Assembly (NCBI GenBank): GCA_029961685.1 | Contig: JARWKL010000001.1 | Location: 53,904,062 to 53,968,061, forward strand | DNA length: 64,000 bases | Source: Aristolochia californica | Taxonomy: Eukaryota; Streptophyta; Magnoliopsida; Piperales; Aristolochiaceae | Reading direction: 5' to 3' | Shown here: positions 36,701 to 47,254 of the stretch, piece by piece | Numbering within the stretch: position 1 is the first letter of the stretch | How the letters are laid out: every line of letters starts with the position of its first letter | Notes under the pieces: model-generated | Database searches by the model: none | Told to the model about the DNA's origin: nothing | Seen by the model: the letters and a program-made list of their open reading frames with translations, nothing else | Made by a program: the position numbers and the translations under genes

Positions 36701-39700
36701 GTATTATAGTGTTTGCCCAGTGATATCCAGCTATAGTAGCCCCATGAGGCAAGTCACACAAAACCCATGTGCCTCTATTACATAAGGTCTCCATCTCAAC
36801 ATCCATCGTTTGCTTCCACTGAGGGAATAGGAGAGCATCCTTCATAGAAGAAGGAACAATGTTAGAAGATAAATGACAAAACTAATTTTTTGTACTAGTG
36901 AGACAAGGAATCAAAGGACACAAAGTTAGACAACGGATATTTAGTTGACTTATATACACCTTTTCGAAAAGCAATAGGAAGACTCAAATCACTTACTTCA
37001 GGATTAACATGCGAAGAGGATTCTTGAACTGGCTTGAGAGGGGGAACTGGAGCTTGGCGCTTAGTGGCACTTCTTCTGTGATACACATATAATGGTTTAT
37101 CTGTTGTAGCAATTGGTGAGAAAGTAGGACCATCCTCCACAATGCTTGGAGCAACAATTTCTAGACCTGGAACAGGTGGAGTAATATCCATGGTAGTTGA
37201 AGAAAAGATAGGGATATCTGCAGAAAATATCACATCAACAAATACCAATGTCTTCCTAGTGATGGGATACAAACATTTGTACCCCTTCTGTGTATGGGGA
37301 TAGGAAGATACATTTTATTGCTTGAGGAGACAACTTGTCTTTGGATGAGCCAAATACATGAGCAAAGTATACACACCCAAAGATACGAGAGATAAAAGAA
37401 AATAGACTAACAGAGGGCATTAACACCTAACAAGAATTTTCCCCCCAAGAACAGAAGATGGAATTCTGATGATAAGTAAACATGCAGTGGAAAATGCATC
37501 ACCCCAATATGATCTAGGAATACTAATATGAAGAAACATTGTACATGCAACTTCCAATAGGTGACAGTTCTTTCATTTAGCTACTCCATTTTTGTTGAGA
37601 ATTAAACACACATGAGGACTAATGAATGATTCCTGACTTTGGAAGTTATCAAATGTGTGATTCATAAACTCCAAACTATTATCAGTACGAAGAACATGAA
37701 AAAGATGCATCAAACTAAGTCTTTATTTCATTGTAAAAAATTTGAAATACAGTAAATGATTCAGATTTCTCTTGTAGGAGATACACCGAAATACATCGAC
37801 TAAACTCATCAATAAAATGAAGAAAATACTTTTAACTAAAGACACTTGACACGGGACATGGTCCCCTTACATCTGAGTGGACAACTTCAAATTAACTGCT
37901 ACTTCTTGTCTGGCTTAAGGGAAATGTAGTCTGGTGATGCTTACCTAGTTGAAATGAGTCTCACTGAAAAGATAAACTGGAAGTAATCAGGAAAAAGTTG
38001 AACCAACTTTGCTGGAGATGGATGTTTTAACCGTAGATGCCACTGGAAGGGTGAGACTGTAGTATGAAGAGCATGGGAAGGAGGCTATAAGTGACCTTCT
38101 AGATTATATAGTCCACCTCTCTCATGCGCAGAATCACTCGTCCTCCTCGTTGTGAGATCCTGAAATGCACTATAAAATGGATAAAAGGTTACAAAACAAT
38201 TCTTAGACAGTGTTAGTTGGCTTACTGACAACAAATGAAGTGAAAATTTGGGAACAAATAACATGGACAGAGGTGACATAAATGAATATGGAACAAATGT
38301 ACCCATTCCCTGAGCTGATGACCTTGACCCATCAGCTAGGGTGACATGCTTAATGATAAAGGACTCCTTTAAATTAGAAACAAGGAAGGCATACCTGACA
38401 TATGAGTGGTAGCTCCTGAGTCAAGAAGCTAGGTAGATGAGGGACGCACATGTAGCTGAACTAGCCAGAGTGGTAGTGGGAAGTGACGATTGAGCTACAA
38501 ATGTTAAGGTAGGAGGGGCAGCCACCAATTGTGCTATATGCTGGGCTAACTAGTGCATCTCATTAGGTGCTCCTAGCACAATACCAGCTACGGACCCAAT
38601 AGATGTCTTAGTATTCTCATGAACAAGGGATATTCCAGCACTTACCAGGGAAATGGTTGGAGTGGCCACAATAAATACATTTTCTTTCAAGTTTATCAGC
38701 ACCGCCTTTATCTCTGCCAGAACCATCTCTGCCTCTGCCTCAATTGGTTCCACTACGTTCTCTGAATGATTCTGAATTGTCTAGGGAATGAAGGGCAGAT
38801 GCATCAACATTCTTAAGTCTCTTTTTTCTCTTTGGATGTAATGGCAGCTTTTGCACGCATGATTCTATTAAATATAGTGGACAAGGACAGAGTGTCATAT
38901 GAGACCAGCAATTGTACCCTAACTGCATCAAATTCCGGTCTCAAGCCATTTAGGAATTTAGCTACATGTATATGTCCCTATTGTTTCCTCAATTCCTTCT
39001 CATTAGTAGTGAAGGGGTGAAAAATGCTTGAGGCTAAATAATTTGGCATGAAACTCATAAACACAGTAGAAATTGCTCTCTTGATACATACAAGGCGTCT
39101 AGAGACTTCCACATCTCCTTTGCAGTCTCGTAGTTCATGATTTGATTCCTTAACTTGGAATCAATGTTGTTGATTAGCCAAGTCATGACTTGACTATCTT
39201 TTGCTTACCAGTCATCGTTCAAGGGAACTGATGGATCTTCCCTAAATAATTTAGATTTTCTTTTGGCCTTGAAATATATCGGAATGGATTTTGACCAACT
39301 GAGGTAATTTTGCCTATTTAACCTCTCAAAAGTAATTAAAATTAAATCTTTTCCCTCGTAGCTCCCATACTCCCTTGAGGAGGATTATTTCACTAGAATC
39401 AGCCATAGACACCAGAGATAGTAAAAGAAAACAACTAAAACTTCACATAAAGCAACTGCCTATGCAGACACTATGGGCCCCACTTCTCAGAAAAATTAGG
39501 GTTTGTGCAATTGAGCACATATGCACCCTATAAATATCCACAAGAACTATAAATTCACTTCAATACTACCACGAAATCACAAAAAATCAGGCTGATGTCA
39601 GCCTACCAGAGATGTGCAGGCAATTAAGCCTAGCAATGTGTTGTACACTAGACAGATGGGGAAATCCCAAGCCAGATAACCCCTTTAGGGCACTAAACAA

Positions 39701-41614
39701 TCATTAAACTGCTCTTAAGGCAGTAGAAGTCCAACCTTAGGGTTATGGCAGAGAAAGAACACAAAAAATTGAATTTTTGTCAACCAGTCAAAACCAAACC
39801 TCAAATCCCCTTTATTATGAGTTTGTTGGCTTCAATGAAGAAGGAGAAGAGGCTTCACACGCTTGTAACCAGGACTTACTGCTCTGATACCATGTGAAAT
39901 AATAAAATAAAGAAGATTGAGGAAGAGAGAAGGGGAGAGAGAGAGAGAGAGAGGACGGCTGCAGCAAGAGAACCAAGAGAAAGCTCCTTTTAGGGTTCAA
40001 AGTTGACCCCTAACACCTCTTATAGCTTAAGTGAAAACTTTAAAGTACAAAGATAAAAAATACCCTTATTTAATTATCTCCTTATATCCCACACTACACC
40101 TCCAAATTACATGAAATTTAAAATATATGGACCCTTAAACATGCTGAGTAAAACTGTACCCTATCTAGGTGATATAAACTCTTAAAATTAACAACGAACC
40201 TTCATACTGCTTTCTAACATTAATTTACATATTTTCCTGAAAGAAAGTTTTTGAAACTGAGGTCATATTTTTTGTAGCCGGTACTTTGTTATTCCATTGT
40301 GGAGAGGATCTGGCTACACAACAATGTTTCTTCAAGGTACCATACTTGTTGCTATCATTCTTTTTTATATGCAAGCTTTAGGGATTTGTAAGAGGTGAGA
40401 TTTCAAATGAAAAGTATATCTCCTTTGAATTGCTTTCATATATTCTGTTAACTTAAGTTCACACAATAATTCTCTTCTTGCTGCTTGAACCACATAGTTG
40501 GTTGTATTGATGCATCCACACAAGTCTGAGTTGTAAATGGGATTCTAGGATATTGAACAATTTTTGAATTTCGTAATGTCCCCGCAGAATCTATGATGTC
40601 TAAGAGCACATCTGAATTTTTTCCCCGCACTTTGAGCTGGCTGGTTTCTAAGAGCAGATTAAGGAAAACTGAATTTTCTGGGGAAAATTTCCTGATCTTA
40701 AGTTTCTTTTTTCTCAAGGTATATTTGGTTGAAATTTTGTTCTCTGAGTCAATTACTTGTTACTTTCGTTTTTGGTTTTTTATTTTGTTGGTGTTTTTGC
40801 CACACCATTCCACACCCGATGGAGAAGGAAATCGTACTCCACTGAAACTTCCATAATTATCCATGCTTTGAAAGATGAGAATGAAAGTATGAATGATATG
40901 CCTTTATAGTAATGAAGAGGTAATATATTCATGTGAGATTGAGTCCTAAAAGCGAATTATGCCTGAAAACCAGAGATGGAAGCGTCTCATAAAGCAAGAA
41001 GTGTTGGAAAGCTGGTTTTGCCACTGCATCAAATTTAATATTGATGGGTTTTAGTAGGTTGATCTTCAACACCTTATAGCTGAGTTGGTACAAAAATCTG
41101 GGTCCAGGTCAAAGCTTATGCATGAAAACAGCCACCTATGGAGATTCATGCATGGAGTAAAAGTTTCTCACTACTACAACCCTTCCTACTGTTAGTGAGT
41201 GGCATTTTATGGACAAGAATTACTTCTATACAGGTTGTCACTTGTTTGCTATTTGTATCAATCGCATCACCCGCAAATATGATATTATTTTTTCAAATTT
41301 GTTTTGCAGCACAGATACCCCATATGTTATTCACTGGTCTTGAGGATTATAAGGCAAGAGGAACTCAAGCAGCTCCCTATTTCACTATCACCTATTACAC
41401 TGAATTTGCTGAGAGCAAGGATTTAGTTCTCATTCGTGGGGATATTGTGTTCACCAGCAAGCTCAGTGATGCAGAAGCTCAGTGGCTTTTGGAGACAGCT
41501 CAGTCATTTTATTTGAATGATACTTGGTACAACCTGGTTGAGCGATTCAACAAACAGACCCATGATTTTGAGTTTAAAGATGTCTTAAAGGCCCTGGATA
41601 TGCCAATGGGTTGA
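33743..41614 (+). CDS. ATP11: ATP11 / ATPAF1 family mitochondrial F1-ATPase assembly factor
   Basis: ATP11 is a matrix chaperone that binds the F1 beta subunit during assembly of ATP synthase. Four exons keep phase: 33743-34066, 34685-34764, 40278-40336 and 41310-41614 (TGA), giving 255 residues. The first 85 or so residues are Ser/Arg-rich and poor in acid, fitting a mitochondrial presequence. The family core follows: [62 protein letters not shown] and [15 protein letters not shown] at the end. No disruption. Intron 2 is 5.5 kb because a whole Copia element (34839-40219) sits in it; without it the intron would be about 130 bases. Confidence 0.95.
34839..35160 (-). repeat. 3' LTR of the Copia element in ATP11 intron 2
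   Basis: Homologous to 39893-40219 along its length, including the GAGAGAGAGAG tract and the TTATA-containing segment. Differences between the two LTRs are scattered substitutions and small indels, so the insertion is not recent. Confidence 0.92.
35344..35534 (+). pseudogene. clpP: Plastid clpP fragment (nuclear plastid DNA) inside the Copia element
   Basis: The plus strand is open and encodes [18 protein letters not shown], then [39 protein letters not shown]. This is the early part of chloroplast-encoded ClpP, the serine protease subunit, from the exon that follows the long intron; it stops before the catalytic Ser and His. Both ends break abruptly into Copia sequence between the RNase H region and the 3' LTR. 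The piece is antisense to the retrotransposon and sense to ATP11. It is too short to be functional. Confidence 0.92.
39893..40219 (-). repeat. 5' LTR of the Copia element in ATP11 intron 2
   Basis: Adjacent to the initiator-Met-type primer-binding site at 39872-39892. Partner of 34839-35160. Confidence 0.92.
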
Positions 41615-43144
41615 GAGCTTTGCAGAAGGTTGAGAGCTTTCTCGAAGCTCTGGTTTTGGTAGTTGAACAAGATTGGCAAGTGCCTCTGAAGTTAATGGGA
41701 GATGCAGGGAAGGTGCAGAACAAGGTTTGCCATGATGTGCTAATCGAACTAGTATTTACAATTTTTGCCATCTTCTTTGAGAATTGTTTTAAAATGTTTG
41801 ACTTGTGAGACAAAGAATTGGAGTTCATTGCAGTTCATTTATAGACTTATGATAATGATTTTTGTTTTGCCTCATTAGTGATATTATGGAGATGGCAATG
41901 CTTTTATTCAGGCAATGATTCTTCGTAGTTAATAAAAGGATCAGACCTGAAATATTCAGCTCAGATATGGATCTGTCCCTTATATCCTTATCTCGTTAAT
42001 TCATTTTTTTAGATTCGGACTCCCGTATTAGGTTAATCACTGTTTCGACAAGGATCTGGTCACTTCATTGAGCAGCCAAGCTACCGAGTCAAGCCGGCCC
42101 ACACGAGTCACGACTAGGCTCGTTCATCATCTGCTGACCTTGATAACCAAACGATTTCTCCAACAGGTTACTTACCCTTGCTATTTGCCTTGGTTATTTT
42201 TACTTTTATGTAAACAATTTGCGAAGAAAATTCAAAAATGGAGGAGAGTGTCAGATCCGACATCTCAGATTTTGATTTCTCCGTCGATCTGAGGTATGAA
42301 TTGGGTTTTGGCATCCATTTCTCGTCGGAAGCCTTAAGCGGAGCCCTGCCACAATGCCAGAACAATCCACTGGTCTGTCCGTACGGTCTGTATGCGGAGC
42401 AGATTTCAGGAACTGCATTTACTGTTCCGAGGAAGCTCAATCAAAGGAGGTGCGTTGTTTTCACCTCAGTACTGCTTTTATGAATTATTCCCCCTTCATT
42501 CATGATCAAATTTTGCAGTTGGTTCTATCATATTCAACCTTCTGTCACACATGAACCGTTCAAGCCTCGAGAACAATGCGGACACCTTGTAAGCGAATTC
42601 AACCAAGCTACTAGTTGTGCTACACCAACTCAATTACGCTGGAAGCCGATGGAGGTCCCCAAGCGTCCAACTGATTTCATTGATGGGTTATACACAATTT
42701 GTGGAGCTGGAAGTTCTTGTCTTCGACATGGTTTTGCTATACACATGTAAGTTGTATTTCACGGTCATGGGACATTTTAATTTGTCCTGATACATATCTC
42801 AGAAACCGGATGCTGTTTTTGCAAGCCATGCATCTTTTATTTTGTCTTGAGAATGAATGAGTGAATGCTTCACTTCTGGTCTATATCTATGAATGCTTCT
42901 GAGTTTAGTCTTAAGGTTCTGGTCTGTATGGTTCCTTAAATGCTAAACTGGATAAACCTCTTCTTGGATCTTTATGTGCCTCTAGGTACAACGCTGACAA
43001 ATCTATGGACAATTGTGCATTCCGCAATGCTGATGGCGACTTTTTGATAGTTCCCCATAAGGGAAGTGAGTCCTTTGTTTAAGCTATTCCACTGTTAAAT
43101 TTCTTGGGTGATTCCATTTTTTTTTGTTTCACCACCATGAGTCC

Positions 43145-43628
43145 TGTTAAGAAATAGTCCTATATGGATTAGTAAGTACAAAAATCTTGAGTTTATTAGT
43201 TAGGAAAGAGACTTCTTAAGTTAACTAGTCATTTTGGGATGGGCCTTGGACCAAACTTCACATGGTATCAAAGAGGGTACTCATATATAGGCCTACACTT
43301 AAAATTATCCATTTGCAGAGTCACAAAAGAGGGCCTACACTTAAAATTATCCATTGTAGAGCCACAAAAGAAGACCTACACCTAAAATTATCCACTTGTA
43401 GAACCACAAAGAGGGTCTACACCTAAATTATCCACTTGTAGAGCCACAAAGAGGGTCTACACTTAAATTATTTACTTGTAGATCTACAAAGAGGATCTAT
43501 ACGTGAGGGGGTGTTAAGGAAAGTTTCACATGGATTAGTAAGTACAAAGATCTTGAGTTTATTAGTTGGGAAAGAGGCTTCTTAAGTTAGCTAGTCATTT
43601 GGGGATGGGCCTTGAACCCAACTTCACA
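43145..43628 (+). mobile_element. Complete TRIM element with 5-bp target duplication
   Basis: Two short LTRs, 43145-43262 (118 bases) and 43512-43628 (117 bases), both reading TGTTAAG...ACTTCACA. TGGTATCAAAG (43263-43273) abuts the first LTR as a primer-binding site, and GTGAGGGGG abuts the second as a polypurine tract. AGTCC occurs exactly on both sides (43140-43144 and 43629-43633). It has no coding capacity. It lies in the intron after exon 3 of the HGO pseudogene. The same insertion occurs in the right arm at 49287-49651. Confidence 0.93.
43268..43500. repeat. Tandem repeat of about 44 bases inside the TRIM
   Basis: The unit GGGCCTACACTTAAAATTATCC plus CACTTGTAGAGCCACAAAGA recurs about five times with variation. 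The partner TRIM at 49287 has only two or three units, so copy number changed after the arms separated. Confidence 0.88.
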
Positions 43629-44917
43629 AGTCCATAATATGAAAACATGTCCAGATTTAGTGAAGACATAGTTATCAAATTATAAAATTTATCCTGAATC
43701 TATTTACCTTAGAAGTCAATTTGCATAATTTTTCATTAGCTCTTTTAGACTGCTCTCTCCCTTTGTAAGACAGGGTTATGGATCACAACTGAATATGGAA
43801 GAATGCAAGTGTCTCTTGGCGTAATAGTTGTTTTCCTCAAAGATTCCGTTTCTCTGTTTACTTGCCAGATGGTCCATCATGCAGTTACATTGCTGAGGTT
43901 TTCGGTAGCCATTTTCAGCTTCCCGATCTAGGCCCTATAGGTTACTTAGATCTTCTTAGGGCCAGTAGGTTCCCTATCATTATTCCTGTTTCTTATTTAA
44001 ACATTTTACCTCTTCTTTTGGGGAGTCAGAGAGGCTTTTTAATCTTTTTGTAGGTGCTAATGGCCTTGCTGCTTCAAGAGACTTTCTTGTACCTACAGCA
44101 TGGTTTGCAGAGTCTCCCTCCAGGATATACAATTGTACAGAAATTTGGTGGCTGAGTTGTTCACAGCAAATCAAGATTTTTCACCATTCAATGTGGTTGC
44201 TTGGCATGGCAACTATGTTCCTTATAAGGTACTGGTTGTGGTTTCGCATTAGATTTTTTTAAACCTGTCATTAGCCACAAATGTTGCATAGAATATTGAG
44301 ATGTCAGGTTCTCAGTTGCTCTGATCATTGATTACTCTTCTATTTATTTTTCCTGGTAAATAAGCCTATCTATCTTAACATTTCATAGCTTGGTTGCCTT
44401 ACAATCAGAATGCATGTTTCTTTCATTTCCCAAATCAAAGATTTCTATGATGCTTGAAACCTACTGACTTCTATATTTTACCTCTGGTTGGCAGTTGCTT
44501 ACAACGAAGACTTTTTTCACTGTTTTTTTTTTTTTTTTTTGGAGAGTGGAGGGGAAGTCTTCCTACTTTTAATGAAACAATTATTTATTTTAATTTTATT
44601 TTTTTAGTATTTTTTACTTGAGTTTCACTTTGTTACAGTACGACCTGAGTAAATTGTGCCCTTTCATTGTCCTAGTTGATCATAGCGATCCTTCAATAAA
44701 CACAGGTTGTTAAACTGTCACATACTCAACTTTCTTCCTATTCTTAATTTCGACTTTTACAGTGCCTAAAGTGCTGTCTATCCATATTATTTGTTCACTG
44801 TTGCATGTGTATTATTTCCTGGCAGTACTGACAGCCCCATCTGAGAAACCCGACGTTGCATTGCTGGATTTTGTCATTTTCCCCCCACGGTGGCTGGTTG
44901 AAGAGTATACCTTTCGG

Positions 44918-46618
44918 TACCAGTTACGACTCGTTTGAGTTAACGAGCCGAGTTCGACTGAATCAAGGTTCGGCTAGAAAGCTTGTGAGCCGGCTTGTTA
45001 ACGGGCTCATGAGTCGCGGGATCAGGAGTGGGAGAGGGGGAGGGGGGGGACGCCGAGCCCCTCTCGTCCGCCACTATGGCTGCCTCTGTTGCCGTCGACT
45101 GCTCCTCGCCGGCCGCTACATCCCTTTCCCTCCGATTTCTTCTTTTTTTTTCCTATTTATTCGCCTTTGTTGCCATCGCCGGCACCAGTCCTACACTCCG
45201 CGTTGTCTCAGTGGAAAACCAAAGTGAGACGTAAGTTGGGAGAAATAATTCCCCCCCCCCCCCCCATGTGAAGACGATTTTGCACCTGTGAAAGTCACAC
45301 GTGCGAGATCTAAACCAATGCGAAAACGATTTCGCACGTGTGAGAGACACACGGGTGAGGTCATAAACAAGTAAAAAAAAAAAAACTTTGTTGTCCCTTC
45401 TTCATGGTTCTTGAAGAAATTGAAAAGACATTTTAGTATAAATATGTTTCTAGAGACTATTAGTGGTTTTTTTAATACATGTGAAAAATACATTTTTACT
45501 AGAAATATAGGGACTATTAGTGCCTCATGTTTTTTGGAAATATTTTTTTAATTAGAAATTTTTATTAAAAAATCATATAATTTTTTAAATAAGATTTTTT
45601 TGCTGAGATGGGTTATAAAACCGTATAGAAAAAATTTAAATAAGTATTTGATAATTGATGCTATAATAACTTTAGCATGAATCAATTTTCATAACAATTT
45701 TGTGTTTGATATTTTATTTGATTAAAAATTTATCGATAAGTATAGTAATATATTAGATTGATTATTAATTTTTATTTATTTTCCTAGAATAGGCAATAAG
45801 AGGTCCATTTAACTTTCCTAAGAAAATTTAAAAATATTTTTTGTAATTTACTAGTAAGTCTCTAATAGTAATAGGATTTTATTTAAAGGTTTTTTTGGAA
45901 ATATGTATCCTGGGAAAAATATTTCTAGTTTTTCCTAGAATATAAATTTTCAATCAGGGGCACTAAGGAGGCCATAGTAAATTTATGGCCAGATTCAAAA
46001 ATTACAAAATAAGGTAGACAACATTTGGGGTAAAAAAGATTAATATTGGTGGGTTTTAATCCATTATCGATATTCAATCCAGAACCTCTCCTATCATTCT
46101 TTTTTTAAAAATGTATGCATAAATTTCTAGATAATTTATTTGACATATAATTTATGTAAAGTATTAAATGTAGGTTAACCTCGAACTCGGTTAAATTTAT
46201 TATGCTCGAACTCGATTATAATTTTAGGCTCGAGGCTAGGTCAACTTACTCGAATATAGGAAGGTTCAAACTCAGCTTGATTTGATGCTACCCTTATACC
46301 TAATTTTAAGTAGAGGTCATGCCCAATTTTATGTAAAATGTATGTATAATTTTATATATAATTATTTGACATGTATTTTTTGAAAAATTTTAAATGTATA
46401 TTGGAGTTCAAACTCAAGACATGTAATTTTTGAAAAGTTTTAAATGAATATTAAAGTTTGAGCTCAGCTCAAACTCAATTAAAATTATTGGGCTCAAGTT
46501 CGATAATAATTTTAAACTTGAGGCTAGGATCGATTCGAGCTCGAATTCAAAATATTTAAATCAAATTTGACTCGAACATAGGCAGGTTCGGGCTCGGTTT
46601 GGCTCGATGCCACTCCTA
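44918..46618. mobile_element. hAT-like non-autonomous element in exon 7 of the HGO pseudogene
   Basis: The exon is interrupted between CCTTTCGG (44910-44917) and CTTTTCGG (46619-46626), a 7-of-8 match that reads as an 8-bp hAT target duplication; the intact gene has a single ACTTTTCGG here. The ends are TACCAGTTACGACTCG and, reverse-complemented, TAGGAGTGGCATCGAGCC, a weak inverted repeat. The right part is rich in CTCGAAC/GAGCTC words like the MITE at 11245. The left part holds a GC-rich ORF-bearing block (45000-45240) followed by a C-run and two 51-base tandem units; the middle is AT-rich. Confidence 0.75.
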
Positions 46619-47254
46619 CTTTTCGGCACCGGAATTGTACGAGTGAGTTCATGGTACATCTAGGGTGGATATGAGGTATGGGTATTTCTATGGTTCCATT
46701 GATATTTTGCCTATTTTGTGATAAACTTTGGTTGTAGTACACTAGGGCTTTGTTGCCATAATTCCAGATACTGATACCAATTCCAGAAACCATGATTCTT
46801 ACACTATTAGACTTTTATTTATGTTTCTTTTTCTGTTGCCAAACAGGTATTTAGACTGGCAATCCTGAATCAGACTTCCTCTGTCATGCACTAGAAATTG
46901 AAAAGAGGAAGAAAATACATCTACAAACTGGCAAGAATTCTTTGTTCATATGTATTAATGAAGAGTACAAGTTCAAAGGTGTTTTCTTGTAGTTTAAACT
47001 TGTATGCATAAACTAGAGCATCTCGATAATGTAGGCAGCAATGCAACATAGCCTAAATTTAAATTCACAAAGGCATATCAATTATTAGGGTTTGTTATCT
47101 AAAGGGACCAAAGCTTATGTACAGGGAGGATTTTGAAGTAGAAAAAGAAAGGAGATCAATCACAAGCACAACTTCTTAGAGGAAGACCGGATTTAATTGC
47201 AGCAACCAGCTCCTAGCCTTCTTATTTTCTAAAGCCTTCTTCATTTGGACACCA

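Larger units (their letters stand above)
34839..40219 (-). mobile_element. Full-length but decayed Copia LTR retrotransposon in ATP11 intron 2
   Basis: Minus-strand element with both LTRs: 39893-40219 (5' LTR, 327 bases) and 34839-35160 (3' LTR, 322 bases). Each reads TGTTAGAAA...TTCACA on the minus strand. The primer-binding site TGGTATCAGAGCAGTAAGTCC (39872-39892, minus) abuts the 5' LTR exactly, and a polypurine tract TTGAGGGGAAG abuts the 3' LTR. Gag starts about 39406. The later parts hold gag, integrase and reverse transcriptase remnants; the best-preserved is 35699-36367 ([39 protein letters not shown]). Many stops. No convincing 5-bp target duplication: flanks are ATAAC and TTAAT. It lies only 74 bases after ATP11 exon 2 and 58 before exon 3. 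Confidence 0.93.
42238..46675 (+). pseudogene. HGO: Homogentisate 1,2-dioxygenase pseudogene, 3'-truncated left copy
   Basis: Exons corresponding to 1-7 of the intact copy can be placed at 42238-42449, 42519-42746, 42986-43065, 43774-43940, 44054-44228, 44639-44705 and 44826-44917, with the rest of exon 7 at 46627-46675. Exons 1-3 are intact. Exon 4 has lost one base near 43835 (frameshift). Exon 5 has lost two bases near 44105 and has a TGA where the intact copy reads GGCGAATTG. Exon 6 has a 3-base deletion. Exon 7 is split by a hAT-like element and has lost 12 bases next to the insertion. Exons 8 and 9, with an iron-ligand His, are absent. No functional enzyme can be made. Confidence 0.95.
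42066..46757 (+). repeat. Left arm of the HGO inverted duplication
   Basis: Homologous, in reverse orientation, to 47870-50819, including exons 1-7 of the HGO gene, their introns and about 170 bases upstream of the start codon. The arm is longer because of the 1.7-kb hAT element. Relative to the right arm it lacks about 85 bases just upstream of the start (between CACGACTAGG and CTTGATAACC). Homology stops near 46757 (AGGGCTTTGTTGCC). Confidence 0.92.

Noticed and set aside
43268..43500. Short repeats that could look like a CRISPR array
   Set aside because: The units are directly adjacent with no unique spacers, lie between two TRIM LTRs, and this is a plant genome.
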